From assembly GCA_963693365.1 (NCBI GenBank), contig CAVNZM010000010.1:930001-994000 (forward strand): 64,000 nt of DNA. Direction: 5' to 3'. Of the stretch, positions 16,829 through 43,195 are shown piece by piece; the stretch's first letter is position 1, and each line of letters opens with the position of its first letter. The notes beneath the pieces were generated by a model. That model was given only the letters and a program-made list of their open reading frames with translations. It had not been told where the DNA came from and ran no database searches. Both the position numbers and the translations under genes were made by a program. Source of the DNA: Amoebidium appalachense. Its lineage: Eukaryota; Ichthyosporea.

Positions 16829-18535
16829 ATATACCGTAACGGTAAAATAATCATAGTTGATTCTACTCTCCAATCCGCTTTTCGTAAAAACAATTCATGT
16901 TATGTTCAAATAATGGCACTGCACGATTCTATGCAAGTTGGTGCACAATATGTTGGCTTTATTGATTGGAAAACTGCTTACGATTCTGTCTCCCCTGGTC
17001 TCCTATGGGAAAAGCTTGCTGCACGGGGTGTACCACACTGCATTGGTGTTCTGTTAGAAGCACTCTTGTCTCAAACCTATGGTAGAGCTGTGGTTAATGG
17101 GCATCTTTCATATGGTTTTGCTCGTACTAGAGGTCTCTTGCAGGGTTCATTGCTTAGCCCCTTTTTGTTTAACCTATTTATAGATGATTTGGCTGTCAAG
17201 ATTTACGCCGAAAACGATGACCCTATAAATAACTTTCCGCCTGCACTTCTCTATGCTGATGATCTGTCCCTCCTTGCCCGTACCCCTAGACGCCTGCAAA
17301 GATTGTTCGATGTAGTGTCAGAGTGGTGCAAGGCAAACCTTATGATCCTTAACATAGACAAATGTGCTGTTCTTGTACCTGATATAGCTAACAATTTACA
17401 CACATTTACATTATCATCTAAACCTGTACCTATAGTTCCAGAATACAAATATCTTGGTGTTCCGGTTGATTCTGTTGGTGTTATGTTTCCCCATATGGTC
17501 GAAAAGAGGGTAGAGTTGGCTCGTAAGCGGTTAGCTTTCTTCTCGGCTAATATTTTTAAAGACACACCCCTCCATCCTTCTATTAGACTTACATTTATTC
17601 GCACTTTTGTCTTCCCGGCATGTGAATATGGTTTACCCCTTCTCGCCGCTTGGATCAAGAAAGAGAGAACTAGAGCGCTTAAACCCTTGGCAAATTTCCT
17701 TGAAGCAGAAGTTGCCTCCTTTCTATCTAACAACTGTTGTAAACCTGGGCCTGTAACGCTCTCGATATATGGTCTGGTCCCAATAGCTGCTAGAGTATCC
17801 TATCTCGCGCTGAAATTCAATAAGCACATAAGCCGCTTAAAGAAGTATTTGCCCTCCCACCCTCTCTTCTCTATCCGACCTGTCCCCTCCTCACCTCTCC
17901 CCTCTTTCCTCCCCTCTCTCTCCCCTTCTCCCCTGGGCACAAATACAAATAAACCCCGCAATAGTGTGTGTGTGACTTTGGACTGCCACTTACTTATTAA
18001 ACATGTACACAATCACAAGATAATCACGCAATATAACAAATGGAAAAAGATACCACACGACACTAGACCCGATGAAAGCATACACCTTGAAAAACTAAGC
18101 CTTATGTCTCGTTTTATATATACTGACCGCCTCAACCATATTGCCAAATATGGCACTCGCAAGTGTATAACACCTAAATACATATTACCTTCCTGTAGAA
18201 CTGGTCTTTCTCTAGCTGATGGTATTATTGATCAATTACCACGCTTTTACTGTACACGTGCTATACAGTGGAGATCTAATAAGTATAAGGTGGCATCATT
18301 TGCATGCCCAAACAACACACACACACACCAGTTTAACCGGTCATGTATCGCCAAATGTAGTTTGATAGACCACATAATACCGCAACACACACACGTCACA
18401 TTCACAACAGACACCCAGAAAGATAGCCTACCTGTAAATTACAACATCCTTGATTTTATACTAAACACGCGTAACTACGACCTGTTTATTAGATGTATTG
18501 ATTGGCTTGAGAAACACATCACTACAAAATTATAG
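16829..18535 (+). CDS. Reverse transcriptase ORF of LINE-like element (N-terminally truncated)
   Basis: Counting from the ATG at 16913 (540 residues), the first catalytic Asp is Asp18 in FIDWKTAYDSV, the next block is LLQGSLLSPFLFNLFIDDL, and the active-site YADD box is Tyr114-Asp117, followed by LNIDKCAVLV. These are RT motifs in the correct order. The frame is open for 28 codons upstream of this ATG and then hits a stop, so the true N-terminus is missing and the ATG is probably not a native start. The C-terminal part contains QWRSN, a Cys, FNRSC and LDFILN, which resemble the ORF at 63.3-63.8 kb. Base composition is AT-richer than host exons. The frame has no internal stop or frameshift, suggesting a fairly recent insertion. 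Host expression is unknown. Confidence 0.88.
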   Translation: MYRNGKIIIVDSTLQSAFRKNNSCYVQIMALHDSMQVGAQYVGFIDWKTAYDSVSPGLLWEKLAARGVPHCIGVLLEALLSQTYGRAVVNGHLSYGFARTRGLLQGSLLSPFLFNLFIDDLAVKIYAENDDPINNFPPALLYADDLSLLARTPRRLQRLFDVVSEWCKANLMILNIDKCAVLVPDIANNLHTFTLSSKPVPIVPEYKYLGVPVDSVGVMFPHMVEKRVELARKRLAFFSANIFKDTPLHPSIRLTFIRTFVFPACEYGLPLLAAWIKKERTRALKPLANFLEAEVASFLSNNCCKPGPVTLSIYGLVPIAARVSYLALKFNKHISRLKKYLPSHPLFSIRPVPSSPLPSFLPSLSPSPLGTNTNKPRNSVCVTLDCHLLIKHVHNHKIITQYNKWKKIPHDTRPDESIHLEKLSLMSRFIYTDRLNHIAKYGTRKCITPKYILPSCRTGLSLADGIIDQLPRFYCTRAIQWRSNKYKVASFACPNNTHTHQFNRSCIAKCSLIDHIIPQHTHVTFTTDTQKDSLPVNYNILDFILNTRNYDLFIRCIDWLEKHITTKL

Positions 18536-18555
18536 CGCACGCGCACACACACACA

Positions 18556-18596
<41 letters not shown>

Positions 18597-18628
18597 CCAG
18601 CTGATACCGAGTGTCCCGAGGGGAGCCC

Positions 18629-18690
<62 letters not shown>
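16829..18690 (+). mobile_element. 5'-truncated non-LTR (LINE-like) retrotransposon
   Basis: The element consists of an open reverse transcriptase frame, a short (CA)-rich 3' UTR (18536-18632) and a 58-nt poly(A) tract at 18633-18690, the layout expected of a LINE copy made by target-primed reverse transcription. The 5' boundary is placed at the first stop upstream of the frame (TGA before 16829), because the conserved QSAFRK region of the RT is present but the earlier RT motifs and any endonuclease are absent. No target-site duplication was recognised by eye. The element sits between the real last exon of DAHP synthase and its diverged copy at 13.7 kb. Confidence 0.85.
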
Positions 18691-18691
<1 letters not shown>

Positions 18692-19332
18692 GGGGAACCC
18701 CAACTAATTGATTTCTCCTTGTAGTCTTTATGGTGTCTCGTAGAGAAAGTAAACCCTGATATATAGTCACCACCCGACATCTATGTACGTGATCATGATA
18801 TACCGCTGAGGGGATATTCCGAGCAAAACCCCCCCCCCCATACCTGAGACTGGTTCTCTTTGCCTCGAGTAAACAGCGTAAACCCCTACTGTATGTATCA
18901 CACAAAATTCGATAAATCCGATATCATTTTATTTCTTTCTTGCTTCACTTTACACCTTCTGGCCCCAGAAAAAACGTCCAAGTTACCGAGTTTTCCAAAC
19001 CCAGTTGCAAAATAGGGCTTGGCGGAAGAAATATCACCATTTCCGTATACGGATGCACACGGGAAGAAAAAGGGAAAAAAGCCAACCAAATCAATATATC
19101 GATCTTTTCCTCCGATATACTAACAACACGGGGCGCTAAATGCTATTATGATTTGCAGAAAACATGAAATACGGAACAGAATTTCATACAATGAAATATC
19201 ATCCTGTATACTTTACAGTTGATGCTACACCTTGATGCAGTGATACAATTCCTCGTACTCCCCCACGTGAAACCAGTCACGTGATGATGGGCTAATCCCA
19301 TTGGCTGCTGCTCTGGCAACACCTTAAAGCAT

Positions 19333-26743
<7,411 letters not shown>

Positions 26744-27994
26744 TTTCATTATTATGTTTTTGGGACACAAAGGGTCTCTCTAATCCTTCCTTTTTCTAAA
26801 AAAAAAAGTGGGGGTGGGTCGTTTACAGTTTGAGTGCCGTGTGACAAAGGCAGGGTGTTGGCGATTATATTAATATCTGATGCATGTCCCTCTAAGAGCG
26901 GGGTAAACGCTTTTTATAGCTTTTTGGTTGCAAGCTTTCCCAGACGGGCAAGCAAGCAGGTTTATCTTATCTTTAAAAATGGCTACTCCATATTAATAAT
27001 AATATGTGTGCATCTAAGATACTCATAATTTAATAGTAGTAAATATAAATCTTTGCAACTGCTGTTTCAATACTATCTGTGAATTTCACTACTCTATCCG
27101 ATAGTTTCTGTCAGCGTGCCTGATATGGATGCTCCATTCAAATCATGCATATGCAATGCAAATTATGCATATAGGATTTGCCCCCCTACCACTCTTAACG
27201 TTAAGAAGCATGATTGGGTAATACTAGCGCCAATCGGTGTAGCTGTGAGCAAACAAAATGATTTGCGACGAATAGGAACACGCATTCAATTTCGTCAACG
27301 TTGCTACTGACTACAGTCAACAGTGCAGCACCAGGTGCCACTTTGAGTGCAATCACTGAGTTGAGTTGTCTAAAAGCAGCCGGTCTAAAAGGCATACATT
27401 GCAACTGAAAGAATATAACACATATTTCTATCCAGCTAGGTGATTGTATGTAGTAATCGCTTTCCTACCTATATCATTCAATTTCAGCAGACTGGAGCCA
27501 CTGGTTCCAACCTGATATTTAGATGCATCTTTGGCCTTGGGCTAATGGCACATCATCGGCGTCGCCGCACTGCACATGTTTGCCTGAAGGTATTAGCCAA
27601 TGGAATGATTGCTAAAATAGCACGATTTACCGTTTTTCAAAAGATGATGGAAATTTATATTTTGCGCAACACTTGCGCAATCTTCTCTACTCAAGCAAAT
27701 TCATGTTTTTGTTTTTTGGAGCTTTGCAAATTTGAAGAACGCCATTTAGTAAATGCTACTGGACTACTAGTTTACTGTTCTCCCAGAGGGCATCCACACC
27801 TCGTTGTTTGTAGGTGTGTTAGTTCTTGTAATAAAAAAACTGCACCTTGTCCAAGAGATCACCCCAGTTCAAGTACATTCTATGCACCGAACTACGAATA
27901 AAAGCTGTGTGTGTGTGGGATTTAATCTTGACTCAAATTCCAGCAAATCTCAGTTCGCATAGATCCCAAGCAAATCCTATATACACGGCAGCAA
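26744..27994. other. Divergent intergenic region between DAHP synthase and 4,6-dehydratase
   Basis: About 1.25 kb, AT-richer than the rest of the window and nearly free of microsatellites, which fits a shared promoter region. CCAAT-like motifs occur (for example GCCAATCGG near 27231 and GCCAATGG near 27596). No ORF with family features. Confidence 0.6.
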
Positions 27995-34484
<6,490 letters not shown>

Positions 34485-34696
34485 AACTTAAAAAGATTTT
34501 TTTAATAATATCTTCCTTGAACCATACAGCTGTTTAGTTGTAGACATGGTGTAAGGAAAGATTGATGTCTTGAATTCGTTACTGACCGTCATTGCTTGTA
34601 CTAATTAGTACATGTACAAACAGACGCAATATCTATTTAATGCATGTATGCACATCTGCATGTGTGTATATATATGTGCACGCACACACACATGCA

Positions 34697-34879
<183 letters not shown>

Positions 34880-35794
34880 ACCTCATCACCCGGCCTTGTT
34901 CGTACATCGTACATGCTCAATTTATTAGGCTTCTCTCCCTCCCTCCTTTCTTTCTGAACCAAAAAAATGCGGGTGGGGAGAGGGGGGAGTGGGGAGAGGG
35001 GGGGGGGCTTCCTGTACACATGTATGTGACTGTATGTTATGCAGAGCTGCTTTTATATTTGTGTGATACGTCGACTTTAATGTTGCTGATAGGAACATTA
35101 ATATTGTCCGCGCACTGTTCTTTAGCCTTCCCGTCAATGTATGAATAGAGATGTAGATACCGGTTGATATTAATATTGTCATTTTTCCCCTAGCATTTGT
35201 TTGCAAAGCCTTCTTCCTGCTGATTTCAGCTAGATGTCGTTCGTGTTCCCGTGTTTTTGATAATTTACACGCTTTTTTTTTTATACTTTACACGTTTTTT
35301 TTTTTTTTTTTTGGATAATTTGCACGCTTTTTCTAAAGAAATATTTACGGTTATGTCTCGAGCCGGGTGCAAATATACGCCTCTGTCTTTTAAAAAGTAG
35401 TATTAAATGTATAGGTAAGGTGTTAGCGTGATCTCGTTCGAGGAAGTGACCTCCCAAATTCCTTTTAATGCAATTGTTTTAAACATTTAAAGGATATTTA
35501 AACCATACAATAAAATTACTTCTCCCGCAGGATCTGGAATTGAAATCTTTCTCATGGGCCCCAGTTTAATCGGGTGCAGCATAAAAATTGCATTTTTGAA
35601 TTTTATATTTTTATTTAAACTTAATTAACCTATATAGCCTGTCATTGTACCTTATCTATAGTCGGCACCGAAGCCAGGGCTGGGAAGCTTATAGAGAAAC
35701 AACGAGTGGGCCCAGGTGGGTGGGTGGGTCACACCTGCACCTTTGACACACCGCGTGCCACGGACACAACCTTCCCCCCCCCCCCCCCCCCCCT

Positions 35795-35836
<42 letters not shown>

Positions 35837-35968
35837 CCACACACACACACACACACCTACACACACACACGTGCGCACACACCGGGCTCCCTCAGGCTGC
35901 CCCCTCCCTCCACATGCACGCACATCTTCCAACCCACCCAGAATAGGACCCACGGACTTCAACTGCCA

Positions 35969-36007
<39 letters not shown>

Positions 36008-36465
36008 GCAGGGTGTGTGGGGTGGTGCTGTCCCCCCCCCCCCCCCCCCCCCCCAAAAAAAAACAAAAACAAAAAAAAAAACACCCAGCAGGGAGATACA
36101 TGTGGAATCCCAAAAAAGTAGATTCGAATCACAAAGCTCCTAAGAACCAATCACGTATGCATACATGTACACTTTTTTAAATTTGTTGTTTTTTATTTCT
36201 AGTCTAGCAGCTGTACGTGCAGTAACGATTGGTTTCTTAAATTTAAAGTTCTTTTGTCCCGGATTTTTGCCAACGTTTCCAAGTTCAAGACTTAGTTGTT
36301 CTTTCGACCAATACACATCAAAACTGCTTCAATCTCGCTTCTGATGGTCTTTTGCAACAAAACCCACACGTACCAAGCAAATAAGCACACAATCTACGTA
36401 CAAAAATTTAAGGTGCATAGCTATATGACTGCAAGTTAACGTTGTGCACGGGGGAAGTACGTCAG

Positions 36466-36496
<31 letters not shown>

Positions 36497-36498
<2 letters not shown>

Positions 36499-36615
36499 TT
36501 TGTGTTATCTTATTTTCCCCCAGTCTCGGCATGGCAACCCTCATATTCTCAATTTCTTTCAAAATTCTAGTACTTTTTATCTTAAAGGTGATCCTGAATG
36601 ACCCTTATTCTGAAT
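36497..36615. repeat. Dispersed pair member 1 (C-run flanked)
   Basis: Shares with 49625-49742 the elements GTTATCTTATTTTCCCCC, CTCG, TCTAGTACT, TTATCTTA and CCTGAATGACCCC in the same order and spacing, each preceded by a long C-run. Confidence 0.7.
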
Positions 36616-37217
36616 GACCCCTTCACTCACGTAAGCAGGACTAGTCAGCGAATTCCTTCATACCGGCCATTCATTATTAAGGTCTGTCAAGTTTCTGTTA
36701 ACTTTCCTCCAACATACCCCCCCCCCCCCCCCCCCCCCCCCTCCTTTCCCTTTCACCGGTTGGGGGGGGGGGGGGGGTCAACTTGTGTCATGTGCACATA
36801 TATGCCGTCAACTTTCACTGTGTGGCCTGCACACAAACATTATATATATATAGTTTATTGCATTCGTAGTGTGGTCAGAGCTTCAATGTACGTGATTGTG
36901 ATTGGCGTAGGCACGTGCACAACATTCGCATTAACACAAGGAAAACAAATCCGGTTTCCGAAAGATATCTACGAGACTACAATGCATATACATGGGCATG
37001 TATACGTACGATAAACAGATGCACCTTTAGATTATCGGTCAAGCAAATGTAATGGTAAACATTGGCCATGTGTAATGGTGGTGTTCGTTTCCTTTCAAAC
37101 AAAATCAATATACGCTTGTTTGTGTGTCTTACTTTCAGCCAAAGGATAGGTCACAACTAGAAAAGCAGGGATTACGGTCGTTGGGGATTTAAATACTCCG
37201 CCTCCTAAGGCGTCCAC

Positions 37218-37300
37218 CAATCAAAACTGTCCGAATGCTAAAGCGTGAAGGATATCGATGGCACTGCATGATATCGAACCAATCAGCACCGTCCATTAAA
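37218..37300 (-). pseudogene. Partial copy of the RPAP2 terminal exon and its 3' flank
   Basis: The block around 37233-37290 repeats the end of the last exon and its flank (37313-37378): both contain GCATGATATCG(T/A)(G/A)CCAATCAG preceded by a (C/A)CGTGAAGG stretch. It lies just past the RPAP2 stop codon, so it would fall in the 3' UTR. Confidence 0.65.
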
Positions 37301-37308
37301 ATAATAAA

Positions 37309-39201
37309 TCACATGTTGAACCGTGAAGGGTGGTATTGCATGATATCGTGCCAATCAGTATCGTCCTCTTCAAACCTCTCACGGAACACTTTAAGGTGGT
37401 CAGAGTCGAACCCCAACTCCCCCAACCGATCAAGAAACTGGGCACTGTTGTCCTTGTGGAGACCAGACTTGAGCTCGGGATTGATGGAACAGAGCCTGTG
37501 GGTGTGTGTGTGTGGGTTTGGGGGGTTTTTTTTTTTTGGGGGGGGGGGGGGGGAGGGTGGTTTATGTGTGTGTGTGTGTGGGGGGGGGGGGGGGGAGGAG
37601 GGAGGGTGGTTTGTGTGTGTGTGTGTGTGGGGGGGGGGGGGGGAAGGGGAGGGGGGGGGTGTTGACTTTGGGGTTTTTGTGCGTGTGTGTGAAGAGGGGG
37701 CAGGGGAGAGGGGGGGGGGGGAGGGGAGGGGGGGGGGGGGGGGAGGGGGGGGGGGGGGGGGGGGGGGGATTGACGTATGAATTAGAGGGTGGCAACCAGG
37801 GCAGCAAAGGCACCACAAACCCACAAAGAAAAAAATACAGCAGACGGAAACGACGATATCGTGCGTGTAGAAACGATTGAACAGACCTCATCCTTAAAAG
37901 AGGGGGAGGGGGGGGGGGGGGGGGCCTGGAGGAGGTTGGAATGCGTTATAGAGTACAAACTACAGATGTCTTTGGACAACACAATGCAGAGTGCAAAGAA
38001 CACATGAAGGGGGAGAATCGCCTTCAAAAAGCCCGGGTTTCGATTTTTGAACCTCTTGAGTGTGTTTCCAACCCATAATTACTTCTGGGGCAATAAGCCA
38101 CTAAACCTTCCAGCCAAATACGAGCACTTCTTTTACAAACAACAACAAAAGAGCAAAGAGTAAGTCAAGCTTCTGCGTCGAAGTTAATCAACACCCTAAC
38201 CTATATTGTAAGGGGGGAAGGTGGGATTAGCATTGTTGTGGTGTGTGTGTGTGTGTGTGTGTATGTGTGTGTGTTTGCGTGTGCATGTGTGCGTGTTTGC
38301 GTGTGCATGTGCGCGCGCGTGCGCATGTGTGTGTGTGTCTGTGTGTGTGTGTGTGTGTGTGCGTATGTGTGTGTGTATGTGTGTGTGCACGGGCGAACAC
38401 GCGTTCTGTGAGCGTGTGTTGTGTGTAGAGGAACGGGGGGGAGGGAGGGAGGGTTGGGGGGGGGGGTTGAGGGGGATATATTGCAACATACGCATCCAGT
38501 AGCAGCATGCAGATAGCAGACAGAACACCCAAAGAGAAGTAGAGGGACCTGCGCCCTGCATATACACACCCCGTCAGTTACATAACCGACACCCCACAAT
38601 GAGCCTACTGGGAAAGACGGGGTATTCACGGAGCCAAATCTCCAAAACAAGTTTGAATAAGGCCGAACACGGTGAAATTTTCCTGTTCTATGGTGTTTCA
38701 AACCCCCCTCCCCCCCCCCCCCCCCCTGGATTCTGGTGAACCCCCCCCCCCCCCCCCCCCCCCCTCCCCGCCTCCTCCTCCTCCCCCCCACTCTCTCCCC
38801 CCTTTTTTGCTCATCCCCATGCACTCCGCACCAATTTGGTGACCTTTAACACAACTTTTTGCCCTTCACTTGTATTTACCTTTTCATACCGGCAACTTCG
38901 ACATTGATTTTGGTGACCCCAGCACGGCCAATTTGCGCTCTAATGTGAGCAATGAAATCGATAAGAACCAGCAAAATACACAAACACCACATTAAAAAAG
39001 GGGGGGGAGGGGGAGGTATGCGCACCCAAATCGAAGGTGTTAACGAGCATGGTCAGGTCCTGACTCACACAGTTCGGTCTCACCCCAAAGCTGGACAGAA
39101 GCGTAGGCACCCTGTACGTGTGTGTGTGTGTATGTGTGTGTGTGTGTGTGTGCGCGCGCGCGCATGCGTGCGTGCGTGCGTACGTGCATGTGTGTATGTG
39201 T

Positions 39202-39232
<31 letters not shown>

Positions 39233-39440
39233 GGGGGAGGGAGGTTATGTGCGTGTGCGCTTGTGCGTGCATACATGCACATGTATGTATTCGTGCGCAT
39301 GTGAGCTTGGGAGTGTGTGGACACCGCCTGTGCCTATAATATAGAAGAATGTGCAACAATCCAACATTTCTTTTTGGTTTATGAGGAACTAAGAATGTTC
39401 GTCGAAAAACACAATATAGGGGAGGGAGGGAGAAAGGGAA

Positions 39441-39480
<40 letters not shown>

Positions 39481-39819
39481 TGGGGGGAAAAAAAAAAGGG
39501 AGTGTACAGAGTTGGGGGGAGGGGGGGGGGAGGGGGGGGATGATGTATGCGTTAGAGGTTTGGAAATATGGAGGAGACAACAAAAAGCAACAACAAAAAC
39601 GTCACAACAACGAGAAGTGTGCAGGCAGACAACACTTGAGCAGAGCCGATCATCAGAGGGCGGGGGGGGGGGGGGGGGGGGGGGGGGAAAGGAAAGGGAG
39701 AAGAGGGGGGGAGAGGGGGAGGGGGGGGGGGGGAGGGGGAGCGTACACGCTGTTGAGCTGTTGAAGCAAAATCTTTCGTCGTGTGGCTGTGGTCACCATG
39801 CCTGCCTGAGGGATGACGG

Positions 39820-39875
<56 letters not shown>

Positions 39876-40744
39876 ACGTGTGTGTGTGTGTGTGACTGCG
39901 TGAGTGTGTGTGTGACTGCGTGAGTGTGTGTGTGATTGCGTGATTGTGTGTGTGATTGCGTGAGTGTCTGTGTGGTTGCGTGAGTGTGTGTGTGATTGCG
40001 TGAGTGTGTGTGTGATTGCGTGAGTGTGTGTGTGATTGCGTGATTGTGTGTATGATTGCGTGTGTGTGTGTGTGTGATTGCGTGAGTGTGTGTGTGATTG
40101 CCTGAGTGTGTGTGTGATTGCGTGAGTGTGTGTGTGATTGCGTGAGTGTGTGTGTGATTGCGTGAGTGTGTGTGTGATTGCGTGATTGTGTGTGTGTGAT
40201 TGCGTGAGTGTGTGTGTGATTGCGTGTGTGTGTGTGATTGCGTGAGTGTGTGTGTGATTGCGTGAGTGTGTGTGTGATTGCGTGAGTGTGTGTGTGATTG
40301 CGTGAGTGTGTATGTGATTGCGTGAGTGTGTGTGTGATTGCGTGAGTGTGTGTGTGATTGCGTGAGTGTGTGTGTGATTGAGTGGACAACGGAGATGAGT
40401 GAGTACGTTTGTGTAGTATGTGCAGGCCTTTATAGGTCCATAGGATGGCAAAAAAGAAAAAGACCAAAAAACATACAGGCACACCTCGAGAAAACAATAC
40501 ACCTCCAGTCAAAACAAAAACGCCCGAGTCGAAGCCACGAGAAAGAGCTTAAAGCGTATGGAATGGAGTCAAAAAAGAATGGTGGTGATGGTGGGTGGGT
40601 GGGTGGGTGGGCGGGTGGGGGGGGGGAGGGGGGAGGGGGTGTTGAGGTAGAACATAACAGACGCAAACACAAAGGCCCAGACGATCATCAAGGGGGTTCC
40701 TATGCCCCAGGCACGAACAAGATTCGTATCGCCTGCGAAGGCAT

Positions 40745-40792
<48 letters not shown>

Positions 40793-40998
40793 GGTGTTTG
40801 AATGTGCCATAAAGTATAGAGTGCACATGAACGACGGGTAACACAATGCCGAGCGCAAACCACACAGAGTATCCATCATAAGCAGAGCCCATTCTCAGCC
40901 CCCCCCCCCCCCCCCCCCCCCCCCCCGCCCCCCGGGTCATCCACAGTACCCGAGTCTCCACTCATTCACCTTGTAGACCGAAGCCCAACTCAGATACT

Positions 40999-41060
<62 letters not shown>

Positions 41061-42385
41061 GGGGGGAGGGAGGGTAGACCCACCTTCACTCAATCTTAGC
41101 CCTTCTTCCTCCTCCCTTCCCTCACTCTCTGGAACTTCCCCCTCCCCCTCCACGTTCCCACACCCCACGTCCAACTTCCCCTGCAGGAATCTCTTTGTGT
41201 CCTCCGTCACCCAATCATCTATGGCCGTCCATACAGTTCCAAATATGGTCATTTTTGGCTTGGATTTTTCGCTTCCACTTTTGGTACCTGCCTTTTTAGG
41301 CATGTGCATCATCGCCAAAAGAAGATTCGGGTCGGTTCGGTTTGTCGGGTCAATCTGGTACCCTTCCCCCCCTTCCGTTTTCCTCTTTGCTCCCACCACC
41401 TCTTTCCTTTCACTCCCTCCCTCCCTTCTATTTTCGCCCCCCTCCACCCCCGCCTCCTTTCCCTCTCCTTCACCACACCCTTCAACTTCCTTCCCCTTTC
41501 TTGAAACTTCCATTTCGTTTTTCGGTATTTTCGGTGCGAAATTTCGCTTTTGAGGAACCTTAAATCCGTCGATTAGGTCCGGATCGGCATTGTATACATT
41601 CGAGGGGGGTGGGACGATATCGCCAAATCTCTCCGTTACAGATGCGAGTGGGGTTGATTCCTTTGTGCGTTGTTTGGAAGGTTCGGAGGGGTTGACTTCC
41701 TCCGGTACAAGCTTCTTGTCATCTCTGTTTGGGTATGTGTATGGGGAGGAGTGAGAGCGGGAGTGAGGGGCGGGGAAAGGGAGGGAGAAGAAGAAGGGGG
41801 GGGGGGGGGGGGGGGAGGGAGGGATAATGGAGGGGGGAAAGAGGGGAGGGGATGGGGAGAGAAGGTAGGGGGAGAGAAAGGAGGGAGGGAGGGAGAGAGG
41901 GAGAGAGGGGAGGGAGGGAGAGAGGGAGGGAAGGAGTGAGCAAGTTAAGGGAACAGAGGAGAAATCATTTAGTTACGATATGAGAGTAAACTGTTGGTTG
42001 TATTGATGGAGGAAAGAAGAAAAGGCAGCCACTGGCTAAAGAAACCTCTGTGCTTGTGTACATAACGGGAGAAAAAAAAAGGGTGGGCTGCGGTGGTGGT
42101 GGTGGTGGTGGTGGTTGTGGTGGTGGGGAAGAGAGGGGGGGGGGGGGGGGGGGGGGTTACTGTATGTATTCAAGGGTGGAGAAAACGGAAGCAAAGAATC
42201 AAACACCCTAAATAAAAGAGCAGAATAAGAGAAACCAGAACTATAGTGCAGGAAAGGCCCCACTCAGCAGAATCAATGAAGCTGCAAGAAAACTGGTTTT
42301 CGAGCCCCTCGAATACTCTAACATGTGGTTTCCAAACCATTCTTTACTCCAACCCTCATATGTGTGTGTGCGTGTGCTTGTGTGC

Positions 42386-42477
<92 letters not shown>

Positions 42478-43164
42478 CGCGCGCGCGCTCGGAATGGGTG
42501 GCGGTGGTGATGGGCGGGTGGGTGGATGGGTGGGTGACGGTTTGGGGAAAGGGGGGGGGGGGGGGGGGGGGGGGGTCTTAGCCTACCCAATTTTCAACAG
42601 TCGTATTCTGATTTCTTGGTCCCTGTGAAAGGGTTAAGGTCAGATTTGGGGACAAGGATGTTTGCACAAGGAGGGACCAGAAAGACATAAATGGGAAGGA
42701 AGAGGGAAGGAGGGAGGGACGGAGTGAGGGAGAGGGAGATGGACAGGGAGGAGATAAAAGACGGAGGGGGGGGGGAGGCCGGGGGGGGGAGGGGGGGGGG
42801 GGGTTGCATTTGAGAATAGGGGGGGGGGGGGGGGGAGGGGGGGGGGGATGTGCTATCAAGTACGAAGTTCACAACGGACAGCACAATGCAGATTTTGCGA
42901 AGCGAACAAAACGAGTATGCATCTAGGCAGAGCCCAGGGAGGGGGTGGGGGAGGGGGGAGGGGGGGGGGGGGGGGGGGGGGGGCATTTGTGCAAACTGTA
43001 CTTTTTTGTTCTCAGCCAGAGTGCAGCCTCTGATAGCTGGCTGGCATAGAAGTCGCTAGCAACATGGCAGCCGTTGCCACAGAACCTTCCAACCACCTCC
43101 CTGTCGTAGACCTTGTGCTCACGGAGAGACACCATATAACGGCCCCCTTTCTGTGCGTGTGTGT

Positions 43165-43195
<31 letters not shown>

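Noticed and set aside
39894-40383. CRISPR-like array
   Set aside because: Units are contiguous 18-mers without spacers in a eukaryotic intron; this is a minisatellite.
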